5,836 bases of DNA, taken from positions 1 to 5,836 of the forward strand of contig CAMFHW010000290.1 in NCBI GenBank assembly GCA_945952175.1, given 5' to 3'. The notes below the pieces were generated by a model. It was not told the origin of the DNA and ran no database searches. It was given only the letters and a program-made list of their open reading frames with translations. Below are positions 1 to 5,242 of this stretch, piece after piece (within the stretch, counting starts at the first letter, position 1; the number at the start of each line of letters is the position of its first letter). Source of the stretch: an uncultured Phenylobacterium sp. (GTDB lineage: Bacteria; Pseudomonadota; Alphaproteobacteria; Caulobacterales; Caulobacteraceae). The translations under genes and the position numbers were made by a program.

Positions 1-1
1 C

Positions 2-253
2 CAGGGCCCGCTGCATGAACTGATCGCGCAGGGCGGCGAAGGCCTGACCGGCCAGCGGCGCGGCCTGAGGGCCATGTTCCTCTACTCCGGCGACGGCCTG
101 AGCAACGGCTACAAATATGTCGGCTACTACGCCTCGGGCCCGCGCACCGGCCCGCTCGCCGTCGCCACCGTCAAGTCGAAGCGCGAAGGCGGCACGCATG
201 GCGACATCTACGGATCGGTCAAGAAGCTGGTCCGCCGCAACGGCGGAACCTAG
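2..253 (+). CDS. Hypothetical protein, C-terminal 83 residues (5' end outside window)
   Basis: An open frame runs from the window edge to a TAG at 251-253 and encodes at least 83 residues. I do not recognise the family. The visible part is Gly-rich and basic, has a tyrosine-rich centre (NGYKYVGYY) followed by a short beta-like stretch (LAVATVKSK), and ends in the basic tail KKLVRRNGG. There is no transmembrane segment in this part. Codon third positions are almost all G or C, as in the neighbouring genes, which supports real coding. An overlapping frame beginning at 117 is low-complexity Arg/Ser/Pro and looks like a shadow. The gene converges on the minus-strand pair at 331-1536, with a hairpin between them. 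Function unknown; the missing N-terminus could change the picture. Confidence 0.7.
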   Translation, partial: QGPLHELIAQGGEGLTGQRRGLRAMFLYSGDGLSNGYKYVGYYASGPRTGPLAVATVKSKREGGTHGDIYGSVKKLVRRNGGT

Positions 254-267
254 GCCGCTTCCAAAGC

Positions 268-298
268 CCGCTCATCCCCGCTCGCGCGGGATGAGCGG
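268..298. terminator. GC-rich hairpin between convergent genes, probable bidirectional terminator
   Basis: CCGCTCATCCC (268-278) pairs perfectly with GGGATGAGCGG (288-298), an 11-bp stem. An alternative fold with one bulged C (276) pairs 268-275 with 291-298 and 277-281 with 286-290, giving 13 bp closed by a four-base loop. It lies 14 bp after the stop of the upstream plus gene and 32 bp beyond the stop of the convergent minus gene, so it could serve both. No proper T-tract follows on the plus strand. On the minus strand only a short TTT follows. Termination is therefore inferred from position and stem strength. Confidence 0.55.
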
Positions 299-330
299 AT
301 GTGGGTTGCGAGAGCCGCGCGGGACCAGCG

Positions 331-705
331 TCAAGCCGCCGGCTGCACTTCCACCACCTTGTAGGTCAGTGGCCGGCCGTCCTCGTCGGTGACGGTCACG
401 TACTCGCCCACCGCGAAGCGATGCTGGCCAAGCCGGTGGACCGGCTCGTCGTCGGCGGTGTCGCCGTCGTCATAGTCGAAGAACCAGCGCTGGCCGCGGC
501 GCGCCAGATGCCCGTCCACCGCGTCCTCGTCGGGCGCGAAGCGACGGACCAGGCACTCGGCCTTGGCCTTGGAATAGGCCGCCTCGTCCAGGTGGCCGTC
601 CGGCGTCAGCGGCGCGGTCAGGGCGTAACCGCGTCGGTCGTCGCCCCCGGAGAACTCGGTCCCAGGATTGCGGGCAAGCCGCATGACAATGCGCGACAGG
701 GACAT
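331..705 (-). CDS. Conserved-type small hypothetical protein (124 aa), Usp operon partner
   Basis: A 124-residue acidic, soluble protein with no signal peptide or membrane segment. I recall similar uncharacterised proteins in alphaproteobacteria, but no named function. Visible blocks are an N-terminal LSRIVMRLARNPG, a central WFFDYDDGDTADDEPVHRLG (about 74-93) rich in Asp and aromatics, and a C-terminal beta-like segment with GEYVTVTDEDG (about 100-110) and LTYKVVEV (113-120), suggesting a small beta-rich fold. The start is backed by a clear ribosome-binding site, GGAGG, nine bases before the ATG. It lies only 18 bp downstream of the universal stress protein gene on the same strand, so co-transcription from the usp promoter is likely. 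The TGA faces the hairpin at 268-298. A stress-linked accessory role is inferred from context only. Confidence 0.85.
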   Translation of the reverse strand: MSLSRIVMRLARNPGTEFSGGDDRRGYALTAPLTPDGHLDEAAYSKAKAECLVRRFAPDEDAVDGHLARRGQRWFFDYDDGDTADDEPVHRLGQHRFAVGEYVTVTDEDGRPLTYKVVEVQPAA

Positions 706-723
706 GCGCGATATCCTCCGAGC

Positions 724-1536
724 CTAGTGGGACAGGAAAAGCGAGGGCTGGTCCGCGCCCAGCAGGGTGCGGGTCGTGCCGCCGAAGATGAACTCCTGCA
801 GCCGCGGGTGACCGAACGCGCCGGCCACCAAGACCTGGGCCTCGGCCTTCTTGGTCGCATGCAGGAGCAAGGGCGCGGCGTCGCCGGAGTCCGGCAGGAT
901 GTCCAGGTCCGCGGCGATCCCCCGCGCGGCGTAGTAGGCCTGCAGCCGCGACGGATCGAAACTGCGCGAACTGGCCTTCGGCGCGGCCAGGATCACGATG
1001 CGCGAGGCCTTTTCCAGCAGCGGCATGGCCAGGCGCGCCGCGCGGCTGGCCTCCTTGCCGCCGTCCCAGGCGACCGCCACCACGCCGCCCACGGCGAAGC
1101 CGTCGCGGGCGATCAGCACCGGGCGCTGCTCGTCGGCGACCATCTGCTGGAACGCCTCGGCCAACGGTCCGCGGCCGCGCGGCGGGTCGTTGGTGAAGAC
1201 CACGACATCCGATAGCCGGCTTTCCGCCGACAGGCCCGCCCAGACCGGGGTCTGCAGCGAGATGAACTGCTTCTTCGCGTAGCCGCAGCCGTCCATGGCG
1301 GCGCGAGCGTTCTTCTCGCCCGCGGTGGCGGCCTCCTTCAGCGATTCCAGCGCCGTGCTCTGCACGCCGCCCAGGAACCCTTCCCCCATCCAGGGCATCA
1401 CATCGGCGACATCGGCGGGGGTGTAGACGCCCGCCAGCTCCGCCCCGAACGGCTCAGCCAAGCCCGCCGCGGCCTTGATGGCCGCCGCATCGCCCTGGCC
1501 GCCCGACAGCGGCGCCATGATCCTTGCCCAACTCAT
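724..1536 (-). CDS. Universal stress protein, UspA-like with two tandem domains (270 aa)
   Basis: A cytoplasmic stress-response protein of the UspA superfamily (nucleotide-binding alpha/beta fold). At 270 residues it is about twice a single Usp domain. The N-terminal half begins with the usual first strand (RIMAPLSGG, 5-13) followed by a helix, but has no glycine-loop motif. The C-terminal half starts near GGVVAVAWDGG and carries G239-x2-G242-x9-G252 then G-T-T, close to the canonical ATP-binding pattern G-x2-G-x9-G-S/T, so only this half looks nucleotide-binding. I chose ATG 1534-1536 because AGGAG lies five bases upstream and the protein then starts directly at the Usp strand. An open frame reaches back to 1602, but its 22 extra residues do not look like Usp and overlap the FNR-type box. 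First gene of an operon with the 124-aa protein. Regulation is probably by oxygen limitation (site at 1589-1602). Confidence 0.93.
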   Translation of the reverse strand: MSWARIMAPLSGGQGDAAAIKAAAGLAEPFGAELAGVYTPADVADVMPWMGEGFLGGVQSTALESLKEAATAGEKNARAAMDGCGYAKKQFISLQTPVWAGLSAESRLSDVVVFTNDPPRGRGPLAEAFQQMVADEQRPVLIARDGFAVGGVVAVAWDGGKEASRAARLAMPLLEKASRIVILAAPKASSRSFDPSRLQAYYAARGIAADLDILPDSGDAAPLLLHATKKAEAQVLVAGAFGHPRLQEFIFGGTTRTLLGADQPSLFLSH

Positions 1537-1560
1537 CTCGTCTCCTCTCGACGCCGCCGG

Positions 1561-1602
1561 ACATAGAACCAGACGATGCGCCCACTCATTGATCTTTCTC
1601 AA
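1561..1602 (-). promoter_or_regulatory. FNR/FixK-type box with -10-like element, promoter of the usp operon
   Basis: TTGATCTTTCTCAA at 1589-1602 fits the FNR/FixK pattern TTGA-N6-TCAA exactly. Against TTGAT-N4-ATCAA it has one mismatch. Its centre (1595.5) lies 59 bases upstream of the usp ATG. On the minus strand, CTATGT (1566 down to 1561) has its centre 32 bases from the box centre, the distance expected when an activator of this family binds at -41.5 (class II). The transcript would then start near 1554, leaving an untranslated leader of about 17 bases that includes AGGAG. The -10 match is weak, as is common for activated promoters. The box is less well placed for the divergent gene at 1647: a class II start would fall near 1637, inside its ribosome-binding site. 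Confidence 0.6.
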
Positions 1603-1646
1603 GTCCTGGTTCAGGTCTCGACCTTGACTGTGAAAGGAACGCGCGG

Positions 1647-2291
1647 GTGAAAAAAGGGCTGCGTCGCGGCGCCAAGGAACCGCGGGCCTGGCAGCGCATG
1701 CTGTCCGGCCGTCGGCTGGATCTGCTCGATCCCTCGCCGATGGACATCGAAATCGAGGACATCGCCCACGGCCTGGCCCGCGTGGCCCGCTGGAACGGTC
1801 AGACCATCGGCGAACACGCCTTCTCGGTCGCCCAGCATTCCGTGGTCGTCGAGGAGATCTGCGCCCACATCCAGCCGGGTCTGGAGCCGCGTTGGCGCCT
1901 CGCCGCCCTGCTGCACGACGCCTCCGAATACGTGATCGGCGACATGATCAGCCCGTTCAAGGCGGCGCTCGGCTACGACTACAAGCTGTTCGAGGAGCGG
2001 CTGGAAAACGCGATCCACATCCGCTTCGGCCTGCCGGCCAAGGTCCCGGTCGCGATCAAGAAGCTGATCAAGCAGGCCGACCGCGCCTGCGCCTTCTTCG
2101 AAGCGACCCAGCTCGCGGGCTTCGACCACGCAGAGTCCCTGGAGTTCTTCGGCGCCCCGCCGCTGGGCTATCACCTCGATATCGAACCGCTCGCGCCCAG
2201 CCAGGCGCAAATCCGTTACGTACAGCGTTACCATGTGCTGTCCGAGGCGGCGGGATTCGCCCGCACCTCGGCGGCTTTCGAGACGGAGTGA
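1647..2291 (+). CDS. HD-domain phosphohydrolase, YfbR-like 5'-nucleotidase (214 aa)
   Basis: A metal-dependent HD-superfamily hydrolase, most like YfbR, which removes phosphate from (deoxy)nucleoside 5'-monophosphates in the cytoplasm. Visible landmarks are RVARWNGQT-GEH with H57 as first metal ligand, the HD pair H90-D91, and the YfbR-type continuation HDASEYVIGD with E94 and D99 (HD-x2-E-x4-D, residues used for substrate and catalysis in YfbR). D145 in KQADRA is the final Asp ligand. The core is complete and of normal length. The GTG at 1647 is preferred: AAAGGA lies eight bases upstream, and the stretch RAWQRMLSGRRLDLLDP before the next ATG (1698) looks like genuine protein. It is first of a three-gene operon with a phosphatase and an NrtR-type regulator. 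Substrate is inferred: dNMPs by homology, though an NAD-related mononucleotide such as NMN is possible from context. Confidence 0.9.
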   Translation: MKKGLRRGAKEPRAWQRMLSGRRLDLLDPSPMDIEIEDIAHGLARVARWNGQTIGEHAFSVAQHSVVVEEICAHIQPGLEPRWRLAALLHDASEYVIGDMISPFKAALGYDYKLFEERLENAIHIRFGLPAKVPVAIKKLIKQADRACAFFEATQLAGFDHAESLEFFGAPPLGYHLDIEPLAPSQAQIRYVQRYHVLSEAAGFARTSAAFETE

Positions 2292-2293
2292 GC

Positions 2294-2806
2294 GTGACCA
2301 TTATCGTCAGCGGACTGGCCGAGGTTCCCGCGCTCATCCTGCGGCGCAAGCCCTCGCACCTCGTCACCCTGCTGGACCCGGCGACGATGATCGAGACGCC
2401 GACGGGCGTTGCGCCGGATCGCCACCTGAAGCTCGGCGTCAACGATATCGCCGAGCCGACCGAGGGCCTGATCCCGCCGGACGAAACCGTGGTGACCCGC
2501 CTGCTGGCGTTCGGACGCACCTGGGACGAGACCTCGCCCATGCTGATCCACTGCTGGGCGGGGATCAGCCGCTCGACCGCCAGCGCCTTCACCCTGGCCT
2601 GCGAGCGCAGTCCGGAAGCCGACGAGCGCGAGATCGCCCTGGCCATGCGCCGGGCCGCGCCGCACGCCTCGCCCAACCGCCGCATCGTGGCCCTCGCCGA
2701 CGACATGCTGGGCCGTCGCGGCCGCATGGTCGACGCCGTCGCCGCCATGGGCGACTACGACTGGGAACAGGCCCGGCCCTTCGAATTCGAGGTGCGCCAC
2801 GCATGA
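2294..2806 (+). CDS. Tyrosine/dual-specificity-type protein phosphatase (CX5R family, 170 aa)
   Basis: A small cytoplasmic phosphatase using a cysteine-phosphate intermediate. The signature loop H86-C87-W-A-G-I-S-R93-S94 matches HC-x5-R-S/T, with C87 as nucleophile and R93 as phosphate binder. D51 in the upstream loop VNDIAEP is the likely general acid. Length fits compact dual-specificity phosphatases. The natural substrate is unknown; this fold includes enzymes for phosphoproteins, nucleotides, inositol phosphates and RNA 5' ends. GTG 2294 is chosen because GGAG (2285-2288) sits five bases upstream. GTG 2288 is also in frame and would overlap the HD gene's stop as GTGA. The frame stays open back to 1892, but the translation there is Arg/Pro-rich and lies over the HD gene, so it is a shadow. 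Its stop overlaps the next start as ATGA (2803-2806), a sign of translational coupling. Confidence 0.88.
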   Translation: MTIIVSGLAEVPALILRRKPSHLVTLLDPATMIETPTGVAPDRHLKLGVNDIAEPTEGLIPPDETVVTRLLAFGRTWDETSPMLIHCWAGISRSTASAFTLACERSPEADEREIALAMRRAAPHASPNRRIVALADDMLGRRGRMVDAVAAMGDYDWEQARPFEFEVRHA

Positions 2807-3774
2807 CCCCCAGCGGGCCCGGCGCCATCGTCATCGGACTGTCGGCCGTGGTCGCCGCCGTGCGCGATGGGCACGCCATGGTGCTGACCGTGCGGCCGCC
2901 CGGCCAGCCGGCCGGCCTGCCCTTCGGCCCCTTCGACCCGGAGGGCGACCGCACCTTCGAACTGGCCCTGCGTAGCTTCGTGACGGCCCAGACCCGGTTC
3001 GACCTCGGCTATGTCGAGCAGCTCTACACCTTCGGCGACAAGGGCCGTGACGCACCGGTGGCCGACCTCGGCGACGGCGCCGGACGGGGAGGCCCCCGGG
3101 TCGTCTCCGTCGGCTATCTGGGCCTCACCCCGCACGCGGTCGACACCCATGCGCCGGACTCCGCCTGGGCCGACTGGATGCGGTTCTTCCCCTGGGAGGA
3201 CTGGCGCGACGGCCGGCCCCCGGCCCTGACCGCCATCGAACCGGAGCTCCGCCGCTGGGCGGCGGTCGCGCCCAGCCGGCTCAGCCGCGTGCGCCTGCTC
3301 TTCGCGCTCGACGGCGCGCCCTGGAACGAGGAACGAGCCCTGGAGCGCTACGAACTGCTCTACGAGGCCGGCCTCGCCCTGGAGGCCGCCCGCGACCGCG
3401 GCGAGCGCCCCTCGCCCTCGCTTGAACAGCTCGGCCCGGCGCTCGGCGAGCCGATGATCTCCGACCACCGCCGCATCCTCGCCACCGCGCTCAGCCGGCT
3501 GCGTGGCAAGCTGAAGTATCGGCCGGTGATCTTCGAGGTCATGCCGGACGCCTTCACGCTCTCGGCGCTCCAACGCGCCGTCGAAGCGGTGGCCGGCGTG
3601 CCGCTCCACAAGCAGAACTTCCGCCGCGCCCTGGAGCGCGCCGAACTCGTCGAAGGCCTGGGCCAGCTCGACCAGGAGACCGGCGGGCGGCCCGCCGAAC
3701 TGTTCCGCTTCCGCCGCGAGATTCTCGGCGCGCGTCCCGTCTCCGGCCTCGCCCTCCCCCTGCTCCGCGACTGA
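2803..3774 (+). CDS. nrtR: NrtR-family (Nudix-related) transcriptional regulator, NAD regulator (323 aa)
   Basis: A DNA-binding regulator of NAD metabolism: an N-terminal Nudix-like ligand domain (ADP-ribose in characterised NrtR proteins) joined to a C-terminal winged helix. The Nudix-like part (about 8-190) keeps the family framework (LPFGPFDPEGD, LGYVEQLYTFGDKGRD at 68-83, VVSVGYLGL at 100-108), but the catalytic box is gone: where REUxEE is expected it reads R57-S-F-V-T-A, so hydrolysis is unlikely. The winged helix (about 230-305) has the typical LRGKLKYRPVIFEVMPDAFT, LHKQNFRRAL and GRPAELFRF. A segment rich in Pro and acidic residues with FFPWEDW (about 112-145) looks longer than in compact homologues. 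GAGG ten bases upstream supports ATG 2803. Overlap with the phosphatase stop implies coupled expression. I see no obvious NrtR operator in the window, so its targets, and any autoregulation, are unknown. Confidence 0.85.
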   Translation: MTPSGPGAIVIGLSAVVAAVRDGHAMVLTVRPPGQPAGLPFGPFDPEGDRTFELALRSFVTAQTRFDLGYVEQLYTFGDKGRDAPVADLGDGAGRGGPRVVSVGYLGLTPHAVDTHAPDSAWADWMRFFPWEDWRDGRPPALTAIEPELRRWAAVAPSRLSRVRLLFALDGAPWNEERALERYELLYEAGLALEAARDRGERPSPSLEQLGPALGEPMISDHRRILATALSRLRGKLKYRPVIFEVMPDAFTLSALQRAVEAVAGVPLHKQNFRRALERAELVEGLGQLDQETGGRPAELFRFRREILGARPVSGLALPLLRD

Positions 3775-3800
3775 GCGCCAAGACGCACCAGCTTTCGCCA

Positions 3801-3829
3801 TTGCCACACGAACGATCGTTCGTTAACAG
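3801..3829 (+). promoter_or_regulatory. Putative promoter of the TetR operon
   Basis: TTGCCA (3801-3806) matches the -35 consensus at five of six bases. A weak -10, TAACAG (3824-3829, three of six), lies 17 bases downstream. Transcription would begin near 3836, at or very close to the TetR ATG, giving a leaderless or nearly leaderless mRNA. The 16-bp palindrome fills almost the whole spacer, so a bound repressor would block polymerase directly. The -10 is the uncertain part of this call. Confidence 0.4.
3808..3823. promoter_or_regulatory. Perfect 16-bp palindromic operator, probable TetR autoregulatory site
   Basis: ACGAACGATCGTTCGT reads identically on both strands across all 16 bases. It holds the AACG-N2-CGTT arrangement common among TetR/AcrR operators. 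It ends 12 bases before the TetR start codon in the only sizeable gap (61 bp) between the nrtR stop and this operon. Binding by the adjacent TetR protein, repressing tetR, the lactonase and the dehydrogenase together, is inferred from position and symmetry. Confidence 0.8.
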
Positions 3830-3835
3830 GCCCAC

Positions 3836-4468
3836 ATGGCCGAGCCCGCAGCCTCCGACCTGCAGCCCTCGACCCGCGAGCGCATCCTGGCCGCGGCGTT
3901 GGACCTGTTCGCCCGTCAGGGCTTCGCCGGCGCCTCGGTGCGCCAGATCGCCCGCGCCGTCGGCCTGCGCGAGAGCAGCCTTTACAATCACTTCGAGAGC
4001 AAGGAAGCGATCTACCACGCCCTGATCGACTCCTATGGCCCCGCCAGCTCAGCCCAGCGCCTGCGCGAGCCGCGCTTCCAGGCCCTGCGCGGCGATCCAC
4101 GGGCCTTCTGCCGGCTCTACGCGGCCGAGCTTCTGGACCAGTGGCGTGACCCGCGCGAGCAGCAGTTCAACGAGCTGATCACCACCGAACGCAACCGCCT
4201 GCCCACCGAGCGCGCCCACTATGTCGAGACCCTGTTCTCCGCCGAGAGCGGCCTGCTGACCGACTATTTCCGCGACTTCGCCCTGGCCGGCCTGATCCAG
4301 GCGCCCAATCCGCGCGAGACGGCGCGGCTGTTCATGGGCGGGCTGACCTTCATCCGGCTCGAGCACTTCATCGTGCCGGCCCAGCCTTCGCCCGACGACG
4401 AGGCGGCCCGGGCGCTCGAGCGGCTGGTCGACAACTTCCTGGCCCTGATCTCGCCGCGCGGAGCCTGA
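3836..4468 (+). CDS. TetR/AcrR-family transcriptional repressor (210 aa)
   Basis: A one-component dimeric repressor with an N-terminal helix-turn-helix and a C-terminal ligand domain. The DNA-binding domain is textbook: RERILAAALDLFARQGFAG (14-32), then SVRQIARAVGLRESSLYNHF (34-53), followed by SKEAIYHALI. The rest (about 70-210) is helical and diverged, as usual for the ligand pocket, so the inducer cannot be read from sequence. The start follows a weak CAGG five bases upstream. Because the promoter may begin at the ATG, translation could be leaderless. A perfect palindrome 12 bases before the start points to autorepression. The lactonase follows after 5 bp and the dehydrogenase after that, so a lactone or its product is a reasonable guess for the inducer. 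Confidence 0.95.
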   Translation: MAEPAASDLQPSTRERILAAALDLFARQGFAGASVRQIARAVGLRESSLYNHFESKEAIYHALIDSYGPASSAQRLREPRFQALRGDPRAFCRLYAAELLDQWRDPREQQFNELITTERNRLPTERAHYVETLFSAESGLLTDYFRDFALAGLIQAPNPRETARLFMGGLTFIRLEHFIVPAQPSPDDEAARALERLVDNFLALISPRGA

Positions 4469-4473
4469 CCCCG

Positions 4474-5238
4474 ATGGCCGTCGAGCTCTACGCCTATACC
4501 TGCGGGTTCGTGACCATCCCCTACGGCTTCCTTCTGCAGGGGATGAAGGGGCGACTGACCGTCCCCGTGCCGGCCTATCTGATCGTCCATGAGAAGGGCC
4601 GCGCCCTGTTCGATTCCGGGCTCAACCTGGAGAGCCAGACCGATCCGCTCGGCTACTTCGGCGAGGACGGGCTGAAGTACAACACCTTCCACTTCCTGCC
4701 CGGCGAGGAGGTGTCGGCGCGACTGACGGCCACCGGGATCGCGCCGGAAGACGTCGACATCGTCATCAACTCGCACCTGCACTACGACCATTCCGGCGGT
4801 AACGCCCAGGCGCCGAACGCCCAGGTCCTGGTCCAGTCGCGCGAGTGGGCCCACGCCAAGGCCACCGCCGACCAGAACCTCGGCTACCTCGCCAAGGACT
4901 TCGACACCGGCCAGAAACTGCGTCTGGTCGACGGCGAGCACGACGTGTTCGGCGATGGTTCGGTGGTGTGCCTGCCGACCTATGGCCATACGCCCGGGCA
5001 CCAGTCGCTGCGGGTCCAGACCGAACTTGGCGGCGAGTTCATCCTCTGTGGCGACGCCTGCTACCTGAAGAAGACGCTGGAAGACCTTCATTTGCCGGGG
5101 GTCATCGCCGACCAGGCCGCCGCCATGGCCGTGCTGCACCGGTTTCGCGAGATGCAGGCGCGCGGGTCGAAGATCATGTTCGGCCACGATCCGGACTTCT
5201 GGAAGACGGTGCCCCAGGCGCCGGTAAGGTTGGGCTGA
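4474..5238 (+). CDS. Metallo-beta-lactamase-fold lactonase, AiiA/AttM-like (254 aa)
   Basis: A di-zinc hydrolase resembling N-acyl homoserine lactonases, which open the lactone ring of quorum-sensing signals. The zinc-site motif H101-L-H103-Y-D105-H106 is intact, followed by H172 in YGHTPGHQSL, D194 in CGDACY and H238 in FGHD. Tyr197 lies three residues after D194, the same spacing as the catalytic Tyr194 after Asp191 in AiiA. Length (254) matches AiiA (250), and no signal peptide is seen, so it is probably cytoplasmic. GGAG ten bases upstream of ATG 4474 lies inside the end of tetR, and the 5-bp gap implies one transcript. The substrate could be an acyl homoserine lactone or another lactone such as a catabolic intermediate; neighbouring TetR and dehydrogenase genes fit either quorum quenching or lactone breakdown. 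Confidence 0.88.
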   Translation: MAVELYAYTCGFVTIPYGFLLQGMKGRLTVPVPAYLIVHEKGRALFDSGLNLESQTDPLGYFGEDGLKYNTFHFLPGEEVSARLTATGIAPEDVDIVINSHLHYDHSGGNAQAPNAQVLVQSREWAHAKATADQNLGYLAKDFDTGQKLRLVDGEHDVFGDGSVVCLPTYGHTPGHQSLRVQTELGGEFILCGDACYLKKTLEDLHLPGVIADQAAAMAVLHRFREMQARGSKIMFGHDPDFWKTVPQAPVRLG

Positions 5239-5242
5239 AGCG

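Noticed and set aside
301..1215. Long open frame on the plus strand (304 codons) opposite the hypothetical and usp genes
   Set aside because: The translation is Arg/Gly/Val-rich with no recognisable domain, and it lies antisense to two genes with clear ribosome-binding sites, one with a clear Usp fold. It is a high-GC shadow.
1537..1602. 22-residue N-terminal extension of the universal stress protein
   Set aside because: It would place coding sequence over the FNR-type box and -10 element, has no Usp resemblance, and the internal ATG at 1536 has a good AGGAG.
1603..1646. A separate promoter for the HD hydrolase gene
   Set aside because: I looked for -35/-10 pairs and a class II use of the FNR-type box in this direction, but no convincing -10 was found, and the implied start would fall in the ribosome-binding site.
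1611..2234. Minus-strand open frame of 207 codons opposite the HD hydrolase
   Set aside because: The plus-strand frame carries the complete HD-x2-E-x4-D metal site; the antisense frame shows only composition bias.
1892..2293. Upstream extension of the phosphatase frame over the HD gene
   Set aside because: The added residues are Arg/Pro/Ala-rich and overlap a well-supported gene; the family-like sequence begins at VTIIVSGL, and a Shine-Dalgarno precedes GTG 2294.
2233..2802. Upstream extension of the NrtR frame over the phosphatase gene
   Set aside because: The extension is low-complexity Arg/Pro/Gly sequence; the true start is the ATG that overlaps the phosphatase stop, with GAGG upstream.
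2755..3807. Minus-strand open frame of 350 codons opposite nrtR
   Set aside because: It has no recognisable domain and is fully explained as a shadow of the GC-rich nrtR gene, whose winged helix is clear.
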